DNA of 64,000 nucleotides from Panicum virgatum (GCF_016808335.1 NC_053137.1:10094506-10158505), one strand, 5' to 3'; shown: positions 48,359-59,639, counted from the first letter of the stretch. Numbers and translations are program-made. The notes: a model not told the origin generated them from the sequence alone.

Positions 48359-48884
48359 CTAACTATTTACCGAGTCTAGTGAAACTCATTTGTAAGCCTT
48401 CCGAAGCTATAGTTAATTACATTTAGGTCCCTGCTTCCTTTCAAAGGCTAACTTTCTCGTTTTAAAACCGTTTTAAACAAATTTTATGTAAAAAATGATC
48501 GTTGCAGTGAGTGCTATCCTTCCAAAGCCTTAGTTGAGCTACTTTTGTTCCCTATCCTCAAATTCTTTGCAAAATCTATTCTGTGGCTTAATTCCCATCC
48601 AAAATTTCTTTGAGTCTTATTTATCATTTTATTCACTTTGTTAACCTTTACCTTTAAACCTTTTTAGTTGAGCCTAAACTTGCTTTCCAACTATTCCTTT
48701 GTGAACTTATTCCTATAAATTAACATATAATCTGCAAATTAGTATTTATTTAATAATGAATTTATGTTATGTAATGATCCAATGTTTAACTATTGGTTCA
48801 TTAATGCCATTGCAATTCAAGCATAAATATTGTTTTGTTTGTCCAAGCCAAAGCCTTCCAAAGAGTTGTTCCCTTTCACCTGAG

Positions 48885-49055
48885 CAGCTGCGGATCTAGG
48901 GGGGCGGGTGGGGCTCCAGCCCCCTTAAAGCCATGAACTCCATTGGGGAAAGGAGGAAGAAGAGAAAGGAAGAGGAAGAAGAAGAGAGAGAAAGAGGGGG
49001 GAAGAGTAAGGAAGAGGAGCCAGCCCCTCCTAGATTCTAGGGCTGGCTCCGCACT
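48885..49055. mobile_element. Small foldback element (possible hAT MITE)
   Basis: The left end CAGCTGCGGATCTAGGGGGG and right end CCTAGATTCTAGGGCTGGCTCCGCACTG are imperfect inverted repeats around a purine-rich AGAGGAAGA core. Tat pol resumes directly at 49056. A matching target duplication was not found. Confidence 0.4.
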
Positions 49056-49630
49056 GCATGCTAGTGCAAGGGTTGAAGAGTCGAATCTTCTCCAAGTTGG
49101 AGAAATTTGCGTCGAAGTGTCTAAAAGGAGCTCCCTGCGGTACTCTGGGGGCTTCGCACCCAGGTCAACAAGTCCACGGGGCAAACTCCCTTCTTCCTGA
49201 TGTATGGCGCCGAGGCTATCCTACCGACGGACATCAAGTTTGGATCGACAAGAGTCGAGACCTTTTATGAGGAAAAGTCAGAGGAAATGCAGAAAACGGA
49301 GATCAACCTACTAGAGGAAGTCCGAGAAGAGGCACTCTTCCGCTAAGCGAAGTATCAGCAGTCCTTGAGACGCTACCAGAGTCCAGAGTAGGTCGGGCGC
49401 TCCTGCAAGGGGACTTGGTACTTAAAAAAGTCCAGTTAACCAAAGACAAGCACAAGCTCAGTCCTCCATGGGAGGGACCCTACGTTATAGCAGAATTCTG
49501 TCGGCCTGGGTCATACAGACTGATGCGTGAAGATGATGATATGGAGTCGTACACGTACAACATAGATCAGCTACGTTGTTACTTTGCTTAGCATAAATTT
49601 CTTAGTTTCTTGTTTAAGTTTTTTGTAATA
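49056..49630 (+). pseudogene. Tat-lineage gypsy pol, integrase C-terminal part
   Basis: Resumes the element of 42290-44088: LVQGLKSRIFSKLEKFASK, then after a one-base shift LPAVLWGLRT, STGQTPFFLMYGAEAILPTD, and a degenerate tail (GPYVIAEF, DDDMESYTYNIDQLR). A GAGTCGGGGGCTAG stretch near 49672-49685 resembles the Tat polypurine tract. Several stops. The segment between the extra RNase H and this part, including most of integrase, is missing. Confidence 0.7.
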
Positions 49631-49950
49631 AAGCTGTGACTTTGAGGCAGATTGTTTCTCAATACACTACAGAGTCGGGGGCTAGCATGTACATATATGT
49701 GAAGAAATAAAAGTTCAGAGTTGTTTTGTTCTGTTCATGGAAGTTCCTATAAATTTCTACTTAGCATTGTACACCTTTGGTATTTGGAGGCTGATAGATG
49801 GATTTGAGCCATTGAGCAAATGGAGTCTACGCCCAAAACTGGAGAGTATGAATCGGTGCAAGATTGAAATATAAGAGAACAAGCTAACTATTGAAGTAAA
49901 CAGAATAGATGGAAGACTTGAAGCCATCGCATATAAATACATGCTAAGTC
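49631..49950. other. Spacer between Tat and copia remnants
   Basis: AT-rich sequence with a possible polypurine tract and LTR start of the Tat element. No gene recognised. Confidence 0.35.
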
Positions 49951-50664
49951 ATCCGTCAGCCGCAGGGTTAGCTTCTGGAGGAGGAGAGCCAAGAGGAGTG
50001 CCGATGTTGGGAGTGTCAGAGTCGCCAGGGAGGTCGTAGCCCACAGTCTTGCTGACGAGGTCTGTGTTTCACCACTTGTTTGTGGGAAGTGCCCGGCGAA
50101 GCCTGATACCGCGCACAGAGGCCGACATCGAACTGAATGTCCGGTCGCGTCGCCGTCAGGTACAGAAGGGAGCCAATCATGCTCCTGTACTCTTTCTGGT
50201 CCAACGCCTCGCCGTCCAAGTCCGCATCAAACGCCGTCGATGTACTGATCGGAGTCGGCTGAGGAGACAAGTCACTCATGTCGAACTTTCTCAGCAAGTC
50301 CTTGGTGTATTTGGCTTGGTGGACGAACGTGCCCTGGGAAGTTTGCTTGATCTGCAGCCCGAGGAAGAACTGCAGCTCACCCATCATGCTCATCTCGAAC
50401 TCCCTGGACATCTGCTCAGAAAACATGGAAACAAGAGCGTGAGAAGAGCCACCAAAGATGATATCATTCACGTAAATCTGAACCAACAAAAAGTCAGAGC
50501 CAGAATGCATGAGGAACAATATTTTATCAACACATCCCATTTTAAAACCTTGAGCAAGCAAGAAATTTTTAAACCTATCGTACCAAGCTCTAGGCGCCTG
50601 TTTCAAACCATAAAGAGCTTTCTGAAGTTTGTAAACTCAGTTTGGAAACATGAGGTTTTCAAAA
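49951..50664 (-). pseudogene. SIRE-type copia RT/RNase H fragment (downstream half)
   Basis: Minus strand: QKALYGLKQAPRAWYDR, QIYVNDIIFGGSS (RT catalytic motif YVND, expected YVDD), EMSMMGELQFFLGLQIKQ, YRSMIGSLLYLTATRPDIQF. The RNase H part is cut soon after and joined to TVGYDLPGDSDTPNIG-like sequence. The upstream half is at 62394-62700. The young chromovirus inserted between the halves with the duplication CAAAA. Confidence 0.8.
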
Positions 50665-51268
50665 TGTAACACCCGTATTTTCAAATTAGGAACCAAAATA
50701 AATTTAATTGGGTTTGTTATAGGCTCGATAAGGTTTTATTTAACTTTATCTTGAATTTAGAGCATTTGCCGGAAGTTAAATAAAATACCTAGCCATAAAA
50801 TAAATGTAAGGAAAATAGGTTTGTGCATCTCATGCTGCTTTGCATTTTTATTTGCTTGTTGTTCAACTTAAGTTCAAATCTTTGAGTTTGAATTTAATTT
50901 GAAAGTGTTTGAATCATTTTGGAAAAATGGAAAGTCTTTTCTTTTTCTCCCACTCTTTCAGCCCAGCCCATCTCTGCCTTTTTCTTTTTTTCCCGCAGCC
51001 CAGCAACTTCTTTCCCGCGGCCCAGAAATTTCTTTCCCGCGGCCCAGAAATTTCCTTCCCGCCGGCCCGTTCCCCCCCCCCCCCCCCGCCTCTTGGCCCA
51101 ACCGGCCCAGCGCCCCCTTCCCCTCCCTGACTCACCGCCAGGCGGGACCCGCCTGTCGGGCGCGTCTTCCTCCCCGACCGAGCCGGACTCTGGCTCGAGT
51201 CCGACCTGGCCACGCGCGCGCCGCCGTGTTCCTCTCGGGCCCGCACGCCCAGGCGCCTCGCCCGCCCC

Positions 51269-51275
51269 TATAAAA
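51269..51275 (+). promoter_or_regulatory. TATA box of chromovirus LTR
   Basis: TATAAAA directly downstream of GC-rich sequence and about 25 bp before a CCTAGAACCCTAAACC start-like region. The same motif is in the 3' LTR at about 60246. Confidence 0.6.
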
Positions 51276-52125
51276 GCAACGCCAGGCCCCCTAGAACCCT
51301 AAACCGCAGCCGCAGCCGCCGCCTTCGCAAAAACCTAGCCCGCGCCGCCGCCATTGTTGAAGCTTCTCAGAGCTTCGCCGCGCCGCCGTTCCGTTTCGAT
51401 TCCTCGACGACATCACTGCTCCGGAGCTCCGCCGTGGTGAGAGGAACCTCGCCGATCTTTTATCTCCCTCCCTCTCGCTCTGTTTCGGCCGCAGTCGCTC
51501 GCCGGAGATTTCGCTCCGCCATGCGCCGCCGCTAGCCCGCTCCGCTGTCCTAGCGCCCTTCCAAACCCCCTAATTGAGTTCGCGTGCTCGCGCTCGCGCT
51601 TCCAGTCCCAGACCCGAGCCAAACGAGCCCCGGACGGCCGTTTACGGCCAAGTCCGGCCATCCCGCCGCCGCAGGCCGCCGCCCGCCACGCCGCCGGCTG
51701 TCCAGCGCCGCCGCAGCAGCTCCGAACCGTTCCCAGCCATCGGATCTAAATCGCACGGTCCAGATTAGATTGGATCCAAGTCAACTGAGTTAGAAACCGG
51801 TCAACCATGATCTTTTTGCACTTAAGCCCCTCTGTTTTTCCAAAATTAACCCGCCGTCCACTGCTGTTGGAAAATATTTACAAATCAGCCCCTGTTTTTA
51901 TGATCTAGCCCCTGCGTATAAGGTTTAATTACGAATTAGCCCTTAGATCTTGTTTTAGCCTTAACTTTCTCGTTTTAGATCCGTTTTCGATGGTCTTTGC
52001 GCTCACGCGATCGTTGCAATGAGTAGAATAGTTTAGTAACCTCTTTTTGTACTGTTTTTGTTGATTGGTGTACTGTTTCTTATTGTTTGTACTTGTTTGC
52101 TTGCATGTGCGTGTGTGTGCGATAG

Positions 52126-53190
52126 ACGATCCGCAGTTCGAGGAGCAGCAGCAAGATCAAGGCTTCGGAGGACCGGACCAGCAGCAGTTTGAGGAAGGCA
52201 AGTGGACCCTTGACCATATTTTTGACCCATGAAATCACCAAAACTATCACATTTACTTTTATGTTCATGCATGTGTCTATAATATGATGGGAACCGAGTT
52301 AAGGACATGCCTAGTATTGTTTACCTTATTCCTTGATCAACTTGGGTTTAAATTCATGTTGGGTAGTTATGCTAGTTGCTATACTTTGGGATATGGTTGG
52401 TTAATGATGATACAAATATTATATATGTTTTATTCCATGTTCATGATGATTAATGTTGTTAATCAAGAGTATATGATTTAATTGGAACATGGAGAACCAC
52501 CCAGGAAAACAGTACAACCACAATACTATATGGCTCTGGTCTTGGCTAAGTAACTAGATGATCTATATGTCGTGCTGGGGCGTTTGATTGGTGGTTTTAT
52601 TTTTGGGTTGTCGTGCTTTGAGGAGCGGGTGAAGGAAGCTTCGTCTTCTGAGGCACCGCAGAAAAAGGGACCAGTGCGCACATATAGTGATTCTTTGGAA
52701 AAGCCTCGTAGTGAATCCCTAGCCACTCACCAAAGGAAGTGTTTAAGGGCTTTGCAAACCCGGGCGACATGGGAAACACGAATTGTGGGTAAAGTGTACA
52801 ACCTCTGCAGAGTGTAAAACTAACCGGTTAGCCGTGCTCACGGTCAAGAGCGGCTTGGACCCTCACATGATAATTTAACTTGAAGTTGATCTAAATCGAT
52901 GATCTAATTTATGGTTAATTGTTGTTTATCTTTATATATGCTTATCTTGTGGGATTAATGGTATATACTTATATCTAGCTAGTGCTTGCTAATAAAATAT
53001 GATCAACTAAAATTGCTGGGTGCAGTTAAACCGTGTCAGCTATCCCTTGAATTAGCCATGCATATATATTATAGTTGTTTTCTTGCCACTTGTTGAGTAC
53101 CAACCATAAGTGTACTCACCCTTGCATACTTGCTGCTCAGACCGTAATAACAACTGTCCGGAGTTTCCAGAAGACTTCGAGGATTTCTAG
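52126..53190 (+). other. Spliced acidic mini-ORF within young chromovirus 5' LTR
   Basis: Internal exon 52126-52197 (acceptor GCGATAG, 72 bp, phase 1 in and out) encodes PQFEEQQQDQGFGGPDQQQF and ends GAAG|GCAAGT, a GC donor. The terminal exon begins after CTGCTCAG at 53141 and reads in phase 1 through CPEFPEDFEDF to the TAG at 53188-53190. A TATA box lies upstream and an AATAAA downstream, so promoter, exons and polyadenylation signal all sit inside the LTR. The first exon and start codon are not identified. Confidence 0.48.
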
Positions 53191-53420
53191 GCGTATGTCT
53201 CCCAGTCATCTGCCTGTGCTGAAGAAGTTTCCGCTGCTACTCTATAGTCGTTTATTTATTCGCTTTAGATCTTCGGTTTTGTAATAAAGTCTTTAATACT
53301 CTCTTTACGTTTGCACTAGTTGTGATATTCACTTTATGTTTAATCATATGTGTGTAAACTGATCCTGGCGCACATATGAGATGCATTCGGTTTGCCTTCA
53401 TAAACCGGGTGTGACAGAAG

Positions 53421-53432
53421 TGGTATCAGAGC
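53421..53432 (+). other. Primer binding site (initiator tRNA-Met)
   Basis: TGGTATCAGAGC four bases after the 5' LTR end, complementary to the 3' end of plant initiator tRNA-Met, the usual primer for this lineage. Confidence 0.9.
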
Positions 53433-53618
53433 AGTGTTGACTGTAGGACGTTAGCCTAGATAGAAATGGTCGAGAAATTAAGGTCTATCTTGCTTAGTGG
53501 CCATGCTCTTTCATGCTTATTTGCTTAATCTTTATTGCTAGCTTTTAATCTCATCCTTGATCACATACTTGTCTTTTCTTTCAAGTATGTTCTAAAACTT
53601 TTCAATCCTGTTCTTCAG

Positions 53619-54728
53619 ATGGCCAGAACTAGGCAGACTGCTCGCAAGCGCACTGGAGGTCGTGCCTTCGCCCGTCGTACCGTACCTGCACCCGCTGAGC
53701 CTGTACCACCCCCAGCCCCAGCTCCAGTTCCAGCTCAGCCGGAGGAAGAGGTTGAGGAAGTGCCCGGGAGGGATTACTTCTTCGACGAAGACCAAGAAGG
53801 CAACATCCGGGAAGTTGATGCGGACGGGAACATACAGCCATCTCCACCGTCGCCGACGCCAGCACACGATCTAGGCCCGCCACTGGCCTATTTCGACGCT
53901 CAAGTTCCAGCGACCGCCGTCGCTGAGGGAGGAGAAGAGGAGGAGCCCCAGGAGATGTCAGAAGATGAAGCCCCAGCACCGCCGCCAGCACCTCCTGCTC
54001 CAGCAGCTTCAGCGCCTGCACCAGCTGGAGGAGACCCAGAAGGCCCAGAGGACCCGGACGATGAGGATGATGATGAAGACCCGCCAGAAGAAAGGGGACT
54101 GTACTGCGTCTACACCTCAACCCACGAGGAGGGTCACTTCCCCCTGCTGCTTCGGGACACGCTGGAAGAGCTTCACAACCCCGTGGCTCCCCTGTACAAG
54201 ACAAGGCATTATGAAGACCCAGCGCTCGGCGACTACTTCGTCACTCGGGTCCACATAAGGGTGGATACTGGACCCCGAGGCATGATGACCGTCTCCGCAC
54301 ATGATTCCTCGACACCCATGGCGACCTACCGTGCCTCAGTAAGCCATGCTGCCATGAGGGCTCTCTGGTCTCTCAATCACACTAACCGCCGAGACTTGGA
54401 GAGCACAGACTATCAGCACCTTCCTCGCCGTGTCCGTGGGACCGAGCATACGGAGTTGACACTTGGAGAGGACGAGGAGAACCGCGTCAATGTCACAGTG
54501 CGAGCTCTCGCTGGAGTTGACACAGACTTAAGGAATGTCGTCAACCAGCTGGACGACACCCAAGACCGACTGAGAGAAGCTCACCACAGGATTCGCCAGC
54601 TTGAGGCCCAGCTCGCAGGAGAGGCGCCTCCACCTGTTCCAGAGGGGGAGCCTCCGCATCCCGCCTTGTCACCCCCGCGCAAGAGGCTTCGTTTCGGCGA
54701 CCGTGGCTACCAGAACCGTTTCTATTAG
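53619..54728 (+). CDS. Extra ORF of chromovirus with histone H3 tail-like N terminus
   Basis: 369-residue protein from the ATG at 53619; an upstream in-frame codon could extend it, but this ATG begins the H3-like match. Residues 2-16 read ARTRQTARKRTGGRA against ARTKQTARKSTGGKA of histone H3: 12 of 15 identical, Lys9 and Arg2/8 kept, Lys4 and Lys14 changed to Arg, Ser10 to Arg. Next come a Pro/Ala-rich region, an acidic region (about residues 30-190), a folded-looking middle (GLYCVYTSTHEEGHFPLLL to YRASVSHAAMRALWSLNHTN) that resembles the extra ORF at 23340-25980, a coiled coil (VVNQLDDTQDRLREAHHRIR) and a basic nuclear-localisation-like PPRKRLRF at the end. It lies between primer site and gag on the sense strand. 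Nuclear action is inferred; function unknown. Confidence 0.8.
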   Translation: MARTRQTARKRTGGRAFARRTVPAPAEPVPPPAPAPVPAQPEEEVEEVPGRDYFFDEDQEGNIREVDADGNIQPSPPSPTPAHDLGPPLAYFDAQVPATAVAEGGEEEEPQEMSEDEAPAPPPAPPAPAASAPAPAGGDPEGPEDPDDEDDDEDPPEERGLYCVYTSTHEEGHFPLLLRDTLEELHNPVAPLYKTRHYEDPALGDYFVTRVHIRVDTGPRGMMTVSAHDSSTPMATYRASVSHAAMRALWSLNHTNRRDLESTDYQHLPRRVRGTEHTELTLGEDEENRVNVTVRALAGVDTDLRNVVNQLDDTQDRLREAHHRIRQLEAQLAGEAPPPVPEGEPPHPALSPPRKRLRFGDRGYQNRFY

Positions 54729-55016
54729 ATGATAGGCTTAAGAGTTTAGGTTGAGTCTTGTAAAGAGTCTTTTTGTAATCGCTAGCTCGTGAACGTTTGC
54801 TTAAGTGTGTTAGTTAATCAGTGTGTTTCAATGCTTGGTTTTGTGAACAATTGTGAGTTGGCTTTTTGTAATGATTGTGGTGTAATTATGGAGTGATGAC
54901 CATAATTGCATCAAGTTTTTAATAAAGTTAGCTAGTTAGTAAAGCTTGGGGTTATCCATTTTAATTTATTTTGTCTCTATCTCGTCCTTGCACCAATATT
55001 TTACCATGATTATTTC
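54729..55016 (+). other. Spacer between extra ORF and gag-pol
   Basis: AT-rich, no coding. Contains AATAAA at 54920-54925, a possible polyadenylation signal for a subgenomic extra-ORF mRNA. Confidence 0.4.
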
Positions 55017-58000
55017 ATGAGTCTTACTTGTCTAACCGGTCAGATGGTGAACACCAGGTCCGGATCAGGAATTGATCAGCCACCAGTGCAGCGTCAGAGA
55101 AGAGGCAACAACCAGCAACCCAACAACATGAGTGGAGGCAACAACCAGAACAACGGGCCACCGCCACCACCACCAGCAGGGATGGAGCAGTTCCTTGCTG
55201 CGCAGACACAGCTGCTGACTCAAATGGCCAACGCCATGGCCAATCTACAAGCTCAAGCGAACCAAGCTCCAGTACCACAGCCGCCACAGAGGGATCGCCA
55301 CCGTGACTTCATGAGTCACAGACCTCCTACTTTCTCCCACTCACCAGATCCTCTTCACGCCGATGACTGGCTCAAGACCATTGATAAGATGCTGAACATA
55401 GTTCAGTGTACAGACAGGGAGAAGGTACTGTATGCTTCAGGTAGATTGGAAGGAACTGCAGCAGACTGGTGGGATGCTTATACCGCCGCCCATGTTGATC
55501 AAAACACTATCACCTGGGATGAGTTCAGAACTCAATTCAGGGAGCATCATATACCTGAGGGTTTGATGAAGCTGAAGAGGCAGGAATTTCTAGCTCTGAA
55601 GCAAGGTGGAATGACCGTAAGTGAGTATCGGGACAAGTTCATCCAGTTGTCCCGCTATGCCTCCGCAGACGTGGCCACAGATGGGCAGAAGCAGGACTAC
55701 TTCAGGCTAGGGTTGCTTGCACCTATCAGATATCAGTTGTTGGTACACAGGTTTGAGAGTTTCCAGAAACTGGTGGACAATGCCATCGCCGTGGAGAATG
55801 CTCGCAAGGAGATGGGCGAGCAGAAGCGGAAGTTCGAGTCACAAAGCCAGTCTAGCAACTCGCGCCCGCGCTTTGGACCCCCACAAGGAAACCAGATTCG
55901 CCCAGGAGGACAGAATGCCAACTTTGGGCAGAACCAGTATCAGTACCCGCGCCAAGTTCAGCAGAATCAACAGAATCAGCAGTCGGCGCAACGCTTCAAC
56001 CCCCAGCAGAACCGTCAGAACACTCCTGTCGGTACTCCCGTGAGGAACAACAACACAGCCCCTACTGGGTCCACCGTGTGTTTCAAGTGTGGTGGACATG
56101 GTCATTATGCGAACCGTTGTCCCAATCCTCCTCAGAACACTCCTGCTCAGAACAACGCTAGCGGACAGAGGCAGACTCCGCAGCAGCAGCCTAGGAACAA
56201 CAATCAGACCCCGCAGAGCAACAGAGGACAGCAGAACTACGTCCACGGCAGGGTCAACCATGTGACTGCAGACACCGCTCAGGAGGCTCAGGACGCTGTA
56301 TTCGGTATGTTCTTAGTCAACTCAACCCCTGCATCAGTTTTATTCGATTCTGGAGCATCGCATACTTTTATATCTACTCAATACATGGCCAAGCACTCCA
56401 TACCGCTTTGCACCATGCCTAGAGCTATGCTAGTAAACTCACCCGGGGGAACCATGAGAGCTATGTACCAGTGCCACGGAATTAAAATTCAGATTATGGG
56501 TAGAGAGTTTGATGCAAGACCTATAGTTCTGGATTCGGATGGAATTGATGTTATCCTTGGGATGGACTGGTTAACCAAGCACGATGCTGTCATTCAATGT
56601 GCCAAGAGATCAGTGCTCCTTACCAGCCCAGCAGGTGAAAGGTTTGAGTTCTTTGCAACCACTCCAACACCAGCAGATTGTACGGTGAACCAGATGAAGG
56701 CTGCTCTGATAGAGGACATCAGGATAGCATGCGAGTACTCAGATGTGTTCCCCGATGACTTGCCAGGTATGCCACCTGAACGTGACATTGAGTTCATTAT
56801 AGATCTTTTACCTGGTACTACACCTATTGCTAAGAGACCATATAGGATGTCCGCTGGTGAACTAGAAGAACTTAAGAAACAATTAAAGGAATTGTTAGAT
56901 AAGAAATTTATTCGTGCTAGTTCATCACCATGGGGAGCCCCAGTGATCTTTGTGGACAAGAAGGATGGTACACAGAGGATGTGTGTGGACTACAGGTCAT
57001 TAAATGAAGTTACCATCAAGAACAAGTATCCGTTGCCTCGTATAGAAGATTTGTTTGACCAGCTGAGAGGAGCCAAGGTATTCTCTAAGATTGATCTGAG
57101 GTCAGGGTATCACCAGTTGAGGATACGACCCTCGGATATTCCCAAGACCGCTTTCACTACCAGATATGGGTTGTATGAATATACGGTTATGTCATTCGGG
57201 TTGACCAATGCACCAGCTTACTTCATGTACCTGATGAATAAGGTGTTTATGGAGTACCTCGACAAGTTCGTAGTGGTGTTCATTGATGATATATTGGTGT
57301 ACTCCAAGAATGAGGAAGAACATGAGGAACACTTGAGGCTTGTTTTGCAGAAGCTCAGGGAGCATCAGTTGTACGCCAAGCTCAGCAAATGTGAATTTTG
57401 GTTGAACGAGGTTTCATTTCTTGGTCATGTCATCACAGATGGAGGAATTGCAGTTGATCCCAGCAAGGTCAGAGATGTGTTGAAGTGGGAACCACCTCAG
57501 ACAGTGTCAGAAATCCGGAGTTTCTTAGGACTCGCAGGCTACTACAGAAGATTTATAGAAGGCTTCTCCAAGATAGTGAAACCCCTTACCTCGCTACTGG
57601 AGAAAGGAAAAGAGTTTGTATGGTCAGAGGAGTGCCAAGCCAGTTTTGAAGAATTAAAGAAGCGGCTGACTACAGCTCCCGTGTTGGCTATGCCAGACAT
57701 TCACAAGAGTTTTGATATATATTGTGATGCATCTCGTCAGGGACTTGGTTGTGTGCTAATGCAAGAGGGACATGTGATTGCTTATGTGTCTCGTCAGTTA
57801 AGGAAGCATGAGCAGAACTACCCCACTCATGATTTAGAGTTAGCAGCCGTGGTACATGCTTTGAAGATATGGAGGCACTATTTGCTGGGACACAGGTGTC
57901 AGATCTACACAGATCACAAGAGTCTGAAATACATATTCACTCAGAATGATCTCAACCTGAGACAGAGAAGATGGTTAGAGCTCATAAAGGATTATGACCT

Positions 58001-59639
58001 GGAAATACACTACCATCCAGGGAAAGCTAATGTGGTTGCAGATGCTTTGAGCCGCAAGAGCCATGTAAATGCAATGAGAGTTAGGCAGATGCCCCAGGAA
58101 TTGTGTTGGGAGTTTGAGAAACTCAACCTTGGTTTTGTTGGTCACACCGAGGGAATCACCATAGAAGTCGAGCCGACTCTTGAGCAAGAGATACGGAAGG
58201 GTCAGCTTGAGGATGATAAGATCAAAGAGATCAAGGAGCTGATGGAAAAAGGCAAGACACCTGATTTTACTGAGGATGAACATGGAACTGTGTGGTTCAG
58301 AAAGAGGATATGTGTGCCAGAGGTGGATCATCTGCGAGAAAAGATTCTAAAAGAAGCCCATGATTCCGCCTATTCGATTCATCCAGGCAGTACCAAAATG
58401 TACCAGGACTTGAAAGAAAGATATTGGTGGTATGGTATGAAGCGTGATGTTGCAGCTCACGTGGCCATATGTGATGTGTGTCAGAGAGTCAAGGCAGAAC
58501 ATCAGAGACCAGCCGGTTTGTTGCAACCATTGAAAATACCAGAATGGAAATGGGAAGAAATTGGTATGGATTTCATTGTGGGGTTACCACGTACAAAGGA
58601 TGGCTATGATTCCATATGGGTTATTGTGGATAGGTTGACAAAGGTAGCTCACTTCATCCCAGTGAAGACTACTTACTCAGGAGCTAAACTGGCAGAGCTA
58701 TACATATCCAGGATTGTCTGCTTACATGGGGTACCTAAGAAGATTGTGTCCGATAGAGGTACTCAGTTCACGTCACGGTTTTGGCAGAAGTTGCATGAGT
58801 CAATGGATACGAAGCTAAACTTCAGCTCAGCGTACCACCCGCAGACGGATGGGCAGACAGAAAGGACCAATCAGGTGTTAGAGGACATGCTTAGGGCTTG
58901 TGCTCTAAAGCACGGAGGCAGTTGGGATAAGAGCTTGCCGTACGCAGAGTTTTCATACAACAACAGTTACCAGGCCAGCTTGAAGATGGCACCGTTTGAG
59001 GCACTATATGGAAGGAAGTGCAGAACTCCATTATATTGGAGTGAGACGGGAGAAAGCCAGTTGTTCGGTCCAGAGATCATCAAAGAGGCCGAACGACAAG
59101 TACAGATTGTTAGAGATAATCTGAAAGTGGCACAGTCGAGGCAGAAGAGCTATGCAGACAAGGGACGTAGAGAGTTGATCTTTGAAGAAGGAGATTTTGT
59201 GTATCTCAAAGTATCACCTATCAGAGGTTTGCGCAGATTCAAAGTTAAAGGGAAGTTGTCACCTCGTTACATCGGACCATTCAAGATCTTGGCCCGGAGG
59301 GGTGAAGTAGCTTATGAGCTAGAACTACCGGCCCGATTATCCGATGTGCACAATGTGTTCCATATATCTCAGTTGAGAAAGTGTTTGAGGGTGCCAGATG
59401 AGAAATTGCCCCTGGAGGAACTGAATGTGCAAGATGATCTGACTTATACCGAGTATCCAGTCAAAATTCTGGACACGTTAGAGAGGATTACTCGAAGTAA
59501 GAGGATACGGATGTGTAAGGTTCAGTGGAGTCATCATGCAGAGGATGAGGCTACTTGGGAAAGAGAAGATGAGTTACAGGCAGAATTCCCCCAGCTCTTT
59601 GCTAGCCCAGCTGAATCTCGAGGACGAGATTCCTTTTAA
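55017..59639 (+). CDS. Intact gag-pol polyprotein of Tekay-type chromovirus
   Basis: Single 1540-residue ORF without stops. ATG at 55017, but MVNTRSGSG at 55044 is the likelier gag start. Domains, numbered from 55017: gag core about 95-260; CCHC knuckle [14 protein letters not shown] (355-368); aspartic protease [10 protein letters not shown] (Asp444); reverse transcriptase with [10 protein letters not shown] (Asp757-758); RNase [11 protein letters not shown] (about 905); integrase zinc finger ending [11 protein letters not shown] (about 1110-1160); integrase core [26 protein letters not shown] (about 1184-1283); chromodomain [19 protein letters not shown] with [15 protein letters not shown] (about 1481-1530). 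Gag and pol are in one frame with no shift, as usual for plant chromoviruses. The chromodomain guides integration to marked chromatin. Confidence 0.95.
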   Translation: MSLTCLTGQMVNTRSGSGIDQPPVQRQRRGNNQQPNNMSGGNNQNNGPPPPPPAGMEQFLAAQTQLLTQMANAMANLQAQANQAPVPQPPQRDRHRDFMSHRPPTFSHSPDPLHADDWLKTIDKMLNIVQCTDREKVLYASGRLEGTAADWWDAYTAAHVDQNTITWDEFRTQFREHHIPEGLMKLKRQEFLALKQGGMTVSEYRDKFIQLSRYASADVATDGQKQDYFRLGLLAPIRYQLLVHRFESFQKLVDNAIAVENARKEMGEQKRKFESQSQSSNSRPRFGPPQGNQIRPGGQNANFGQNQYQYPRQVQQNQQNQQSAQRFNPQQNRQNTPVGTPVRNNNTAPTGSTVCFKCGGHGHYANRCPNPPQNTPAQNNASGQRQTPQQQPRNNNQTPQSNRGQQNYVHGRVNHVTADTAQEAQDAVFGMFLVNSTPASVLFDSGASHTFISTQYMAKHSIPLCTMPRAMLVNSPGGTMRAMYQCHGIKIQIMGREFDARPIVLDSDGIDVILGMDWLTKHDAVIQCAKRSVLLTSPAGERFEFFATTPTPADCTVNQMKAALIEDIRIACEYSDVFPDDLPGMPPERDIEFIIDLLPGTTPIAKRPYRMSAGELEELKKQLKELLDKKFIRASSSPWGAPVIFVDKKDGTQRMCVDYRSLNEVTIKNKYPLPRIEDLFDQLRGAKVFSKIDLRSGYHQLRIRPSDIPKTAFTTRYGLYEYTVMSFGLTNAPAYFMYLMNKVFMEYLDKFVVVFIDDILVYSKNEEEHEEHLRLVLQKLREHQLYAKLSKCEFWLNEVSFLGHVITDGGIAVDPSKVRDVLKWEPPQTVSEIRSFLGLAGYYRRFIEGFSKIVKPLTSLLEKGKEFVWSEECQASFEELKKRLTTAPVLAMPDIHKSFDIYCDASRQGLGCVLMQEGHVIAYVSRQLRKHEQNYPTHDLELAAVVHALKIWRHYLLGHRCQIYTDHKSLKYIFTQNDLNLRQRRWLELIKDYDLEIHYHPGKANVVADALSRKSHVNAMRVRQMPQELCWEFEKLNLGFVGHTEGITIEVEPTLEQEIRKGQLEDDKIKEIKELMEKGKTPDFTEDEHGTVWFRKRICVPEVDHLREKILKEAHDSAYSIHPGSTKMYQDLKERYWWYGMKRDVAAHVAICDVCQRVKAEHQRPAGLLQPLKIPEWKWEEIGMDFIVGLPRTKDGYDSIWVIVDRLTKVAHFIPVKTTYSGAKLAELYISRIVCLHGVPKKIVSDRGTQFTSRFWQKLHESMDTKLNFSSAYHPQTDGQTERTNQVLEDMLRACALKHGGSWDKSLPYAEFSYNNSYQASLKMAPFEALYGRKCRTPLYWSETGESQLFGPEIIKEAERQVQIVRDNLKVAQSRQKSYADKGRRELIFEEGDFVYLKVSPIRGLRRFKVKGKLSPRYIGPFKILARRGEVAYELELPARLSDVHNVFHISQLRKCLRVPDEKLPLEELNVQDDLTYTEYPVKILDTLERITRSKRIRMCKVQWSHHAEDEATWEREDELQAEFPQLFASPAESRGRDSF

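Larger units (their letters stand above)
44089..48884. repeat. LTR-like insertion in the Tat element, itself invaded
   Basis: Starts TGTCACACCCCC within the Tat pol. It has AT-rich then GC-rich promoter-like sequence with CTATAAATAG near 44733, then is interrupted by a solo LTR at 44921-48358. From 48359 it continues with leader-like sequence (GATCGTTGCAGTGAGT near 48500) similar in layout to the LTR at 50665. The right boundary is not resolved. Confidence 0.4.
50665..53416 (+). repeat. 5' LTR of young chromovirus (2752 bp)
   Basis: TGTAACACCCG to GGGTGTGACA. TATA box TATAAAA at 51269-51275, GC-rich leader after it, and an AATAAA-type signal at 53282-53288 before the LTR end. A run of 16 C at 51072-51087 accounts for the 9-bp length difference from the 3' LTR. 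Contains the acidic mini-ORF at 52126-53190. Confidence 0.95.

Noticed and set aside
48885..49055. A confirmed hAT MITE
   Set aside because: Termini fit, but the flanking bases (CACCTGAG and CATGCTAG) do not form a clear 8-bp duplication; kept only as a low-confidence element.
52033..52308. Small ORFs repeated in both LTRs at 52.0-52.8 and 61.0-61.8 kb
   Set aside because: They recur only because the LTRs are identical, and have no conserved motif outside the acidic exon model.
53619..53670. A real histone H3 gene
   Set aside because: Similarity ends after about 15 residues; no histone fold follows, and the ORF sits between primer site and gag of a retrotransposon.
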